Positions 27,953 to 35,543 of a stretch of 64,000 nucleotides of DNA are shown in pieces. The position numbers were made by a program, and so were the translations under genes. Source of the DNA: Limnothrix sp. FACHB-406 (GTDB taxonomy: Bacteria; Cyanobacteriota; Cyanobacteriia; CACIAM-69d); contig NZ_JACJSP010000001.1 of the NCBI RefSeq assembly GCF_014698235.1, positions 62,001 through 126,000 of the forward strand, written 5' to 3'. The notes below the pieces were generated by a model. It was not told the DNA's origin and did no database searches. It saw only the letters and a list, made by a program, of their open reading frames with translations. Position 1 is the first letter of the stretch; each line of letters starts with the position of its first letter.

Positions 27953-27990
27953 TAAAATTGTTGTAGACATCTAAAATTATTGTAGGCATC
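27953..27990. repeat. 19-bp tandem repeat upstream of the AIPR-type gene
   Basis: taaaattgttgtagacatc (27953-27971) is directly followed by taaaattattgtaggcatc (27972-27990), differing at two positions. The pair lies 143-180 bp before the ATG at 28133, in the promoter region of the defence-like gene, and could be a regulator site. Confidence 0.5.
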
Positions 27991-28132
27991 AGGGTTCTAT
28001 TTAACCTTTACTCAGTTATTCGCAGCTCTTAATACTACCTTAAGACTGAAATCAACACAGGAACAATCGTAAGATGTGAAGCTTGTCCATCGTCAAGGTA
28101 AAACACTACTAAGCAATATCTGGGATAATAAA

Positions 28133-29965
28133 ATGGCAACACTTCCTAACTTTTTGGAATCGCGAGAGAAACTAGCAGAATTCTTTTCTCAGCAGTTTAC
28201 CGACAAGGAAAAAGGACAAGCCTTTGAAGATTTTTGCAAGGCATTAATTATTCAAATGCAAAATCCAAATCAATCTTCTTTGGAAGTAATTCCTGACCTG
28301 TCTCGAATTGAAACCACCAAGGGAAGTCATGACAAAGGAATTGACTTGAAAGGTTTTGGGGAAGAAGGACAGCTAGTCCTTATAGGACAATCTAAGTTCA
28401 GAATTAGAACCATTGAAGAAATTGATTCAGTTATTTCAAAATTCGAGGGATTTATCCAAGAGACTGATCATCAACAGCCTCCACAACAGCTCAGTCTTCT
28501 AAAACATAACTCATCTCTTGGTGATGGTTACGGCATCACCTTTATTGTTTTGACGATGAGTGATTTACGCAGTTCTGAAAATGGTCTTTTGGCAAAATAC
28601 TCAAGAGCCAACTTGTCATCATGCGCCTTCCACAGAAGCTTAGAAGAGCGAAATAAAATACTATTCATTGATGGAACAGATATCCTATCTATCCTAAAGG
28701 CAAACTTTTCCAAGCTTTCCGGAAAACTGCCTGATATAGAACTACGTTTTTATGGGCAAATACTTCAAGTTGAAAATGCTTACATCGGCGTTGTTTCTGG
28801 ATATGAATTGAAGCGCCTGTACCATGAATTTGGTGAAGCAATTTTCTTTGAAAATATCAGGCTCTTTCTTGGCGAAGGAAGCAAGGTTTCAAAATCTGGA
28901 GGTGATAGCGTAAATCAAGTTATTCTCAAAACGGTCAAACAGGAACCAGAAGTGATGCTGGCTCGCAACAACGGAATTACCTTTAGATCATCTAAAATTA
29001 TTGCTGGTGACACAACAATACTTAATTTGTCCGAGGCAAGCATTATTAATGGTTGTCAAACAACTATGTGTTTCGTCAAGGGATTGATTGATGATGAATC
29101 TTTGGAGAAAGATAATATCTCTTTGTACGATAAGCCTCCTTTTGTATTAGTTAAAGTTGTTGAAACAAACAATTCTTGGGATATAGCAAAATCGGCTAAT
29201 TTTCAGAATGAAGTCGTCCAGATTGATTTGGAGCTGGCAAGGTATTTCCGTCCGCAAATTGTACAGCGCGCCAGTGTAAACCTTGGTATCTTTGCTGAGC
29301 AGGCTTCTTTGGAAAATCAAAAAGACACGCCATATTCGATTATTAAAACCATGACGAAAGTAACAGTGGATTATGATTCAACAAGATCCACGTTTATTGG
29401 TTTATTTAGTCGAGTGCTAAACAATACAATTGCAGGAGACTATACAGCACTCAGGACAGACCTTCTTGAAGAATTTCTGAGTAATGATGACACCGGACAA
29501 AAAATATTTGGACTGATTTTTGATATGAACTCTAAGTTTCTTAGTGATTATTCAAAGATTAGTGAATTGAAATCCAGGAAGTCTCAAGAAAAGGATAAAA
29601 ATCAAGAATCAGTAGCCGATACCCTCTGGTCTCGTCTGGAAAAGCCAAATTACCAAGCATTCATGAATATACTTGTTGCTTGCGTGATTAACCGTAGGAA
29701 TATCTATGCTCAATCTCGTCAAATTGCATTCCATGAAATGGAAAGCTTTTTAGAAGGAGTTATCAATTTCAATGATAAACAAAGAACTAAGTATTATCTC
29801 GAGTGCTGGAAAGCGATAACAACAGTGGCAATTGAGAATAAGGTTGCTAGAGAAATAAACCTGAAACAACTGTTTGCCAAATTTCGCGATTTGGGAACTG
29901 GCGTTGGCTTTAGCAATCTCTATGAAACTATTACTAGTACATACCTTCTAGAACTAGAGCTTTAG
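28133..29965 (+). CDS. AIPR-family abortive-infection protein with N-terminal nuclease-like domain
   Basis: From ATG 28133 the product has 610 residues (a GTG at 28076 would add 19). The C-terminal two thirds carry the AIPR signatures ARNNGITF (277-284) and IINGCQTT (304-311); the family is named for abortive phage resistance. The N-terminal part looks like a PD-(D/E)XK fold: helix with Glu (FEDFCKALII, 31-40), Asp71 in KGIDLKGF, and the strand LIGQSKFR (83-90), with Gln-Ser-Lys as an atypical catalytic end. It stands alone without a methylase partner. AT-rich sequence with almost no HIP1 sites suggests acquisition. Function as a phage-defence nuclease is a family-based inference. Confidence 0.82.
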   Translation: MATLPNFLESREKLAEFFSQQFTDKEKGQAFEDFCKALIIQMQNPNQSSLEVIPDLSRIETTKGSHDKGIDLKGFGEEGQLVLIGQSKFRIRTIEEIDSVISKFEGFIQETDHQQPPQQLSLLKHNSSLGDGYGITFIVLTMSDLRSSENGLLAKYSRANLSSCAFHRSLEERNKILFIDGTDILSILKANFSKLSGKLPDIELRFYGQILQVENAYIGVVSGYELKRLYHEFGEAIFFENIRLFLGEGSKVSKSGGDSVNQVILKTVKQEPEVMLARNNGITFRSSKIIAGDTTILNLSEASIINGCQTTMCFVKGLIDDESLEKDNISLYDKPPFVLVKVVETNNSWDIAKSANFQNEVVQIDLELARYFRPQIVQRASVNLGIFAEQASLENQKDTPYSIIKTMTKVTVDYDSTRSTFIGLFSRVLNNTIAGDYTALRTDLLEEFLSNDDTGQKIFGLIFDMNSKFLSDYSKISELKSRKSQEKDKNQESVADTLWSRLEKPNYQAFMNILVACVINRRNIYAQSRQIAFHEMESFLEGVINFNDKQRTKYYLECWKAITTVAIENKVAREINLKQLFAKFRDLGTGVGFSNLYETITSTYLLELEL

Positions 29966-30065
29966 GGTCACGTATTAATGTCGCGTATTAATTCTGTACG
30001 ATATGGGTTGTCATTTCTCGCACAGCTAGAATCAGGGCAAATTGCGCGATCGCCCCAGTCATCCC

Positions 30066-30401
30066 ATGCAAGTCCCCGATTTACCAGCAGCTCTGATTCC
30101 CATCACCCATCAACTGCGGGCATACTTTCAGCAAACCTACCCCGATCGCCTCGATCGACTAATGCTATTCGGCTCATGGGCACGGGGAGAGGCAACCGCT
30201 GATTCAGACCTGGATCTATTGGTGGTTTTACGCGATCCGGTTTCACCCAGCCGAGAAATTAGCCAAACCAGTGAATTTATTGGTCAACTTTGCTTAGATC
30301 ACAACATTTTGATATCGCGACTCTTTATGGGGCGATCGCGCTTTGAATTTGAGAATTCTCCTCTGCTGCGAAATATCCGGCGCGAGGGAATTACACTATG
30401 A
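30066..30401 (+). CDS. Nucleotidyltransferase (MNT) of a HEPN/MNT pair
   Basis: The 111-residue product has the minimal nucleotidyltransferase core: LMLFGSWARGEATADSDLDLLVV with the GSxxRG motif at 36-41 and metal-binding Asp48 and Asp50. ATG 30066 is preferred over an in-frame start at 30042. Its stop overlaps the next gene's start by 4 bp (ATGA), so the two are translationally coupled. In described MNT/HEPN modules the nucleotidyltransferase is the antitoxin, neutralising the HEPN RNase by AMPylation in some cases. Here the partner is a different HEPN subtype from the one at 59334. Confidence 0.85.
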   Translation: MQVPDLPAALIPITHQLRAYFQQTYPDRLDRLMLFGSWARGEATADSDLDLLVVLRDPVSPSREISQTSEFIGQLCLDHNILISRLFMGRSRFEFENSPLLRNIRREGITL

Positions 30402-30778
30402 CCCCAGAGCAAGCCGCTCTTTTGGTAAAGTCACAACGCAGCTTGCAAGCAGCCGATAGCCTATTAACGCAGGGCTTCTACGATTTTGCAGTTTCTCGGG
30501 CTTATTACGCTGCCTTTTATATCGCAGAAGCCTTGCTAGATCGCGAAGGGTTGGCCTTTTCGAGTCACGCAGCAGTCATCGGTGCTTTTGGACAGCACTT
30601 GGCCCGGACAGGGATTGTTCCTGTGAAATTTCACCGGTTTCTAATCGATGCGCAGGCTCAAAGAACTCGCGCTGATTATGACACCAGTTCTGACCTTTCC
30701 CTCACTGATGCTCAAGCGCTAATTGATCAGGCACAGGAACTCTATTCCGTTGCGGTAGACCTGCTGCGCGACGAATAG
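30398..30778 (+). CDS. HEPN-domain protein, partner of the upstream MNT
   Basis: The 126-residue helical product has the HEPN hallmark SRAYYAAFYIAEALL at about residues 33-47, after an N-terminal helix of the type (A)LLxKSQRSLQAADSLL, and a C-terminal TRADYD segment. These match the family of small HEPN proteins that pair with MNT nucleotidyltransferases. The classical RxxxxH RNase motif is not obvious; several members of this 'YYAAFY' subtype also lack it, so toxicity is uncertain. It overlaps the MNT gene by 4 bp. A role as toxin-antitoxin or as a regulatory RNA-binding pair are both possible. Confidence 0.82.
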   Translation: MTPEQAALLVKSQRSLQAADSLLTQGFYDFAVSRAYYAAFYIAEALLDREGLAFSSHAAVIGAFGQHLARTGIVPVKFHRFLIDAQAQRTRADYDTSSDLSLTDAQALIDQAQELYSVAVDLLRDE

Positions 30779-31000
30779 CTACACACGTGATCGCGACAGG
30801 ATTCGCACCACTTGATCGGGTTGGCCCGTGGGGACGGCGGGACTCCACAGGATGGTTTCGCCGATGCCGCAGAGGTGCAGGCTCTTGACAAGGTGATCGA
30901 CCCACTCGCTTTGACCCACGAGGATGATCCGGTTGCAGCGATCGTCCAGATGGTTCAGGCGTTCCAGAATGGGTCGATCGCCGTTGGTTGGGGTAGTCAT
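30779..31000 (-). CDS. Small hypothetical protein
   Basis: The 73-residue product from ATG 31000 begins MTTPTNGDRPILERLNHLDD and continues with alternating hydrophobic residues (NRIILVGQSEWVDHLVKSLHL, then ILWSPAVPTGQPDQVVRILS), which reads like a compact alpha/beta protein. I do not recognise a family. Its frame ends one base after the HEPN gene on the other strand, so the two genes converge without spacer. A longer frame to 31063 exists but would run into the promoter of the XRE genes. It is divergent from those XRE genes, and the spacer contains a dyad. Confidence 0.5.
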   Translation of the reverse strand: MTTPTNGDRPILERLNHLDDRCNRIILVGQSEWVDHLVKSLHLCGIGETILWSPAVPTGQPDQVVRILSRSRV

Positions 31001-31019
31001 ATCGATTGAGTGCTGCGAA

Positions 31020-31056
31020 TTGACAACAAACTTACTGTAGTCGATCAAGTTGTCAA
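31020..31056. promoter_or_regulatory. Dyad in the divergent promoter of the XRE cluster
   Basis: ttgacaac (31020-31027) and gttgtcaa (31049-31056) are perfect inverse copies centred in the spacer between the small minus-strand gene and the first XRE gene. ttgaca also fits a -35 element on either strand, so a bound repressor would overlap both promoters. A nearby gtttgacacc just before the XRE start may be a third half-site. A natural candidate ligand is the XRE protein itself. Confidence 0.5.
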
Positions 31057-31092
31057 CTCGCAACCTTTACGCGATTTCCCGAGTTTGACACC

Positions 31093-31365
31093 ATGAGCGG
31101 CATGGGAAAAGCCGGGAAAGCACTACGCGAAACGCTACAGCAACACAACCTCACGCAAAATCGTTTAGCCGTAACGATGGGAATTGCGCGCGGCACGATG
31201 AGCCATTGGGTGGCGGAAACACGCGACCCGACGGCGGAATCGATTCCAACCATTGTGGATGCCCTGGAGCAGTTGAACCCGGAAGCCGCGCGAACATTTG
31301 TTGAGGCGTACTTGGGCCGAGCGATCGGGGAACTGTCGCCCAAGCAGATTGAAGATGGAAGCTGA
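31093..31365 (+). CDS. XRE-type helix-turn-helix protein, copy 1
   Basis: The 90-residue product is a single helix-turn-helix domain: LRETLQQHNLTQNRLAVTMGIARGTMSHWVAE forms the helices (the recognition helix is around GTMSHWV), followed by RDPTAESIPTIVDALEQLNPEA and a short C-terminal helix LGRAIGEL. It has no effector domain. The next gene is a near-identical copy starting directly after this stop codon, and a fragment of a third copy follows. The likely role is a small DNA-binding regulator of neighbouring accessory genes. Confidence 0.82.
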   Translation: MSGMGKAGKALRETLQQHNLTQNRLAVTMGIARGTMSHWVAETRDPTAESIPTIVDALEQLNPEAARTFVEAYLGRAIGELSPKQIEDGS

Positions 31366-31629
31366 ATGGGAAAAGCCGGGAAAGCACTACGCAAAACATT
31401 GCAGCAGTACAACATCGCCCAGAATCGACTGGCGGTGAGCATGGGCATCAATCGCGCCACCATTAGCCATTGGTTTGCGGAAACACGCGACCCGACGGCG
31501 GAATCGATTCCGGCGATCGTGGATGCCCTAGAGCAGTTGAACCCGGAAGCGGCGCAGGCTTTTGTTGAAGCCTATTTGGGCCGGGCGATCGGGGAGCTGG
31601 CTTCTAAAGAGTCTGAGGGCGAGGGCTGA
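31366..31629 (+). CDS. XRE-type helix-turn-helix protein, copy 2
   Basis: The 87-residue product repeats copy 1 with about three quarters identity: LRKTLQQYNIAQNRLAVSMGINRATISHWFAETRDPTAESIP. Its ATG follows the copy-1 TGA with no spacer. Differences cluster in and near the recognition helix (ARGTMSHWV versus NRATISHWF), which could change operator preference, while the helix-3 to C-terminal region is nearly unchanged. The DNA identity shows the pair arose by tandem duplication. Both copies are open and have intact folds, so both are probably functional. Confidence 0.82.
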   Translation: MGKAGKALRKTLQQYNIAQNRLAVSMGINRATISHWFAETRDPTAESIPAIVDALEQLNPEAAQAFVEAYLGRAIGELASKESEGEG

Positions 31630-31670
31630 GCGGAAACAGCCGGAAAAGCATTACGCGAAACACCCCACAG
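31630..31670 (+). pseudogene. Remnant of a third XRE copy
   Basis: Directly after the copy-2 stop codon the sequence agccggaaaagcattacgcg matches the 5' end of copies 1 and 2 (agccgggaaagcactacgcg) with two mismatches. It has no ATG at the expected place and similarity fades after about 40 bp. It is best read as the start of a deleted third tandem copy. The following 320 bp to the kinase gene hold no gene; a tatact at 31950-31955 may be that gene's -10 element. Confidence 0.65.
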
Positions 31671-31991
31671 TTAGCCCGCTGTCCGAAGTCAGCAGACGAG
31701 GGCTATGGGTATTGGTTGGGCGGCCAAGAGCGGGCCGCAGATGAGCTGTTGATTAGGTCATTCAACAGTTAATTGATCGTGGGCAAAAATGTTAACTGCT
31801 GTTAGATTTGTTGTATCTTTCTCAGTCTAATTTAAAAATTTAGCATCCATAAATTTAGGACTCAATTATATTTTTATACCTCGTGATTTTGCCATGTGCC
31901 TTAACAAGCGTTTCAGACTAGGTTTTCTTTAGTTAAAGAGGTGCTTCTTTATACTTTGCACAGTTCACCACTGAGGCTACTGGGCTAAACA

Positions 31992-34058
31992 ATGACAAGC
32001 CATTCAACCCAAAACGGTCTAACCGTTCCGGCTAAATCAATGAAATTTGGACTTCGTTCGATCGGCACTCGCTTGTTTGTGGCGGTGATTTCTGCCGCTG
32101 CCATTGGTCTCGGCAGCTTAGGGTATTTATTTTATAGTGAGCTGAAGTCCGTTCGGATTTTGCAACTAACGTCGGAAACGGATAACAAGGTTCGACATCT
32201 TGATGCGGAGCTGCTCAGTGGTGAAACTTTTTTAAAAAGTTTGGTTTCCGCAACGATCTTCTTGCACGATAGTGGTGTGCGATCGCCCGAGGCATACGAG
32301 AAATTAGTACTTTCATTTATGTCAGCTCGTCCTAAGCTGATCACTGGATTTGGGGTGATGCAGTTCCCCAAGGGTTTGGTCGATCGTGAGTGGTTTGGGC
32401 CCTATATTGAAGAATCTATTCCCGATCGCGGGGTTAGCCTGGCTCAAAATCCTAAATTTACGCTGGTTGATCTATGGGCAGTAGATCAATATCCCAAGAT
32501 GCAATATTTTAAAGACGCGGTTAAGGCCGATCGCTATCTTTGGTCAAAGCCTTATATGAATGATAATTATCCCATTCCGCTCATGACCTTTTCAGGGACG
32601 ATTCGTAATCAAAAAGGTCAATTAATTGCCGTGATGAACGGAGATATTAATATTGATGATCTTAATAAAGATATTGATGCTAGTGATCTTAATTTGAGTC
32701 AAGATGATCCTTCATTCAATAGCAATGGCTACCATGCCCTAATTACAAAAAATGGGCAACTCTTGAGTTATTCTCTTGATCCTCGTCAGGCTGCCCAAAT
32801 GGCTAATGTTTCATCCATTCCATCCCTAAAACCGGTTTGGGAACAAATTCGTTACCGAATTAACCAAGGCATTGAAAAATCACATTTTGAATTTGATTCA
32901 ATCTATTGGGTTTATCAAACAGTTCCCAGAACTCAATGGGTGATGCTGGAAGCAATTCCCTATGAGACGGTTGCCAAGCCTGCTCTGCTAGGAGCCATTA
33001 GCGCCACAATCATTGCAGCCGTCTTTTTGCTTTTGGTTGTTTGGTTGTTTATTCGATTTTTAAATCGCCGTTTGCAACCCATTTTAGATGTTTGCGATCG
33101 CACGATTGGGAATCATAGGGACATCAACAATTCAGGCGATGAAATTAGCCATTTGTCTGATGTCTTTTTCAATATGGTTAATCAGCAGCAAACCCTACTG
33201 CGCAAGTTGCAAACAGCCAACAATCAACTCGCGCAGTCAAATCGACTGAAAGATAATTTCTTGGCAACCATGAGCCACGAACTCCGCACTCCGTTAAATA
33301 CGATTTTGGGAGTGGCGGAAATTTTGCAAGAGGGCATCTTTGGTGGAGTTAATAAGCAACAGCACAAAGCCTTAGAAAATATTGAAAAAAGCGGCGCGCA
33401 TCTTCTGTCTCTAATTAACGATATTTTGGATATTGCCAAGATCGAGTCGGAATTTTTGGAGCTGAATTGCACGACCGTCGCGATCGGGGCGCTTTGCACA
33501 TCAAGCGTGGCATTCATTCAGCCCCAAGCCGAACAGAAGAATATTCGACTGGAAACCAATCTATCGCCTAATTTGCCAGATCTATACATCGATGAACGTC
33601 GTATCCGCCAAGTTTTGCTGAATTTGCTCAATAATGCTTTTAAATTTACGCCAGAAGGGGGACACATCACCCTAGAAGTGACTTGCCAAAAGGAAGAGGG
33701 CGAGGACGAGGCAGACAAAAATGGAGAATTACAAAAATATTTTGTGCGAATTTCGATCACTGATACGGGTATTGGGATTGCGCCAGAAGATATCAAGCGT
33801 CTTTTTCAGCCGTTCGTGCAAATTGATAGTGCCCTCAATCGTAAATATGAGGGAACGGGTTTGGGTTTGGCTCTGGTGAAGCGAATTGTTGAACTTCACG
33901 GTGGTCGTGTGGGGTTGACCAGTGAAGTGAATGTGGGTAGTTGTTTTACGATCGATTTGCCTTATATTGAAACGCGATTTTCCGTCGGGCGAGAACGAGA
34001 AAGCAAGCCCAATTTACAGAAAGATCGGGAAACCTGCACTGAAGTAGCCCGAGAATGA
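31992..34058 (+). CDS. Membrane sensor histidine kinase with Cache-type sensor
   Basis: The 688-residue protein has a first membrane span at about 27-48, an extracytoplasmic region of 280 residues that looks like a double Cache domain (ITGFGVMQFPKGLVD, WSKPYMNDNYPIPLMTFSG, IAVMNGDINIDDL), a second span at 331-357, a HAMP-like linker, then the kinase core: H-box ATMSHELRTPLNTILG with His429, N box LLNLLNNAFKFTPEGG, G1 DTGIGIAP and G2 GTGLGLALVK. It should sense an external small molecule. No response regulator is adjacent, so it is an orphan. It converges with the three-gene minus-strand operon, 18 bp away. Confidence 0.9.
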   Translation: MTSHSTQNGLTVPAKSMKFGLRSIGTRLFVAVISAAAIGLGSLGYLFYSELKSVRILQLTSETDNKVRHLDAELLSGETFLKSLVSATIFLHDSGVRSPEAYEKLVLSFMSARPKLITGFGVMQFPKGLVDREWFGPYIEESIPDRGVSLAQNPKFTLVDLWAVDQYPKMQYFKDAVKADRYLWSKPYMNDNYPIPLMTFSGTIRNQKGQLIAVMNGDINIDDLNKDIDASDLNLSQDDPSFNSNGYHALITKNGQLLSYSLDPRQAAQMANVSSIPSLKPVWEQIRYRINQGIEKSHFEFDSIYWVYQTVPRTQWVMLEAIPYETVAKPALLGAISATIIAAVFLLLVVWLFIRFLNRRLQPILDVCDRTIGNHRDINNSGDEISHLSDVFFNMVNQQQTLLRKLQTANNQLAQSNRLKDNFLATMSHELRTPLNTILGVAEILQEGIFGGVNKQQHKALENIEKSGAHLLSLINDILDIAKIESEFLELNCTTVAIGALCTSSVAFIQPQAEQKNIRLETNLSPNLPDLYIDERRIRQVLLNLLNNAFKFTPEGGHITLEVTCQKEEGEDEADKNGELQKYFVRISITDTGIGIAPEDIKRLFQPFVQIDSALNRKYEGTGLGLALVKRIVELHGGRVGLTSEVNVGSCFTIDLPYIETRFSVGRERESKPNLQKDRETCTEVARE

Positions 34059-34076
34059 GGACTGAAAAGGAATCGC

Positions 34077-35531
34077 CTAGATTTTTTCGATCGCCAGGTC
34101 GCGCAACCAAAAAAAGCGATCGTCCCGCCATTCACGACCCTTTTCGCGGCTTAGATAACCGGTGAGTGGGGAAGCCAGTTCGATCGCCACGCTGTGCAGA
34201 TCTTCCATTTCCAGTAATTTTGGTGGCTGGGAAGTGATATAGACCGCGTGAAGCTCGACTGTGCTGGCTCCTCTATTTTGATTGTTACTTGTTAGTCGTT
34301 TCAGGCAATCAATCAAAAATGCACGAATTCGCAATTGTTCGATTTTTTCATCTATAAAGTTATTGATTTGGTCATCGGCTTCTTGAGCATAGGGCGGATT
34401 TTTTAGGCAATTTTCTAGCTCCCATAAGTTCAACGAACCAGGATAGGAAACATTGAGCTTAACCAAGCGTTCTAGGGTAGTGGGTTTAATCAAATTCATA
34501 CGGTTACCTTGGGCTGTTTTTTGAGCATGGTGGTTGGGTTTACCAACAGAAATGACTAATTTTATGGCTTGTTCATAGTCTTCAGGATTGAGATATTTGT
34601 TACCAAGTTTCATAAGCTGCGAAAACACCCCATCGGGTAGCGTATCGCGGCTGCTGGATTTACATTCACCGATGATTAAATAGGGCGATTCACAAACAAA
34701 ATCTAGACCGCCTGCGCCGCCAACACTATCAGGATCAAGGCTAGCTTTGGGGTTTTGATTGCGGTTAGAAAATCCCAAAGAAATCATGGCTTGGCGCACC
34801 AGCCGCTCGAATTCATTGCCTTCGCTGGATGCGCCGACTTTAGAAATTTTGCTCATCCAGGGACTGAGACGGGACGATCGCCCTGGCACGCGCCACCCCA
34901 AAAAGGCTTGGATGCGGTTGTCTAATTGTGTGGCGCTGGGCAGTGTGTTGGCTAAATCAGCAAGGGTGGATTGGAGGGCTTCGAGTTCTGAATGTTCGGG
35001 CGGCTGTCGATCGCGCAGTTGTTGCGATCGCCGTTTGAAAACCGCTTCTGGCAGCACCGGCTCAGGATTTTCGCCTGTGAAGGGACGGGGCATCACCACG
35101 CATTTTCCGATCACGCTGAGGTCTTCAAAATCGTGCTCCAGCGGGTGGGGGGTGAGCAGTCGAAAAGCACGGACGGTGGCTAGGAATAAATGTCCTTTGG
35201 TGGCGATCGAGCGAGCGAGGAAATCCTCAGACCAAATGGTGAGGGCGGCGATCGCATCAACGGCCGCCAAGTCGTCAATAATTTGGCATTCCACACAGGT
35301 GACGATCGCCCGGATCGCGGGGGGAAAGCTCTCGGAACCCAAATCTGCGAATCGGTAGGGGCGATCGTGCGATCGGGGATTGAGGCGATCGGGAATCGGC
35401 TGAAGCGCCAACATACGCTGGGGCTTGATGAACGTGGCGGACAACATCGCCAACATTCGCCCTTGCAACAGTGCTGAAATCTCAGATTCTGGCAAGCAGA
35501 GGGCGGCGGTGGGTTTGGGTTGTAGTTCCAT
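34077..35531 (-). CDS. PD-(D/E)XK nuclease-like protein, third gene of an unassigned operon
   Basis: The 484-residue product has a nuclease-like centre. An acidic helix EGNEFERLVRQAMISLGF (about 237-254) is followed by GGLDFVC with Asp277 and by the strand LIIGECKSSS with Glu289 and Lys291, the order expected of a PD-(D/E)XK active site. A C-terminal helical part follows. The N-terminal 200 residues include TCVECQIIDDLAAVDAIAALTIW and look like a separate, unrecognised domain. It is read 12 bp after the ATPase gene at 35544, so co-transcription is very likely. Nuclease activity is inferred from the motif only. Confidence 0.7.
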   Translation of the reverse strand: MELQPKPTAALCLPESEISALLQGRMLAMLSATFIKPQRMLALQPIPDRLNPRSHDRPYRFADLGSESFPPAIRAIVTCVECQIIDDLAAVDAIAALTIWSEDFLARSIATKGHLFLATVRAFRLLTPHPLEHDFEDLSVIGKCVVMPRPFTGENPEPVLPEAVFKRRSQQLRDRQPPEHSELEALQSTLADLANTLPSATQLDNRIQAFLGWRVPGRSSRLSPWMSKISKVGASSEGNEFERLVRQAMISLGFSNRNQNPKASLDPDSVGGAGGLDFVCESPYLIIGECKSSSRDTLPDGVFSQLMKLGNKYLNPEDYEQAIKLVISVGKPNHHAQKTAQGNRMNLIKPTTLERLVKLNVSYPGSLNLWELENCLKNPPYAQEADDQINNFIDEKIEQLRIRAFLIDCLKRLTSNNQNRGASTVELHAVYITSQPPKLLEMEDLHSVAIELASPLTGYLSREKGREWRDDRFFWLRDLAIEKI

Positions 35532-35543
35532 GTGGCTGGATTA

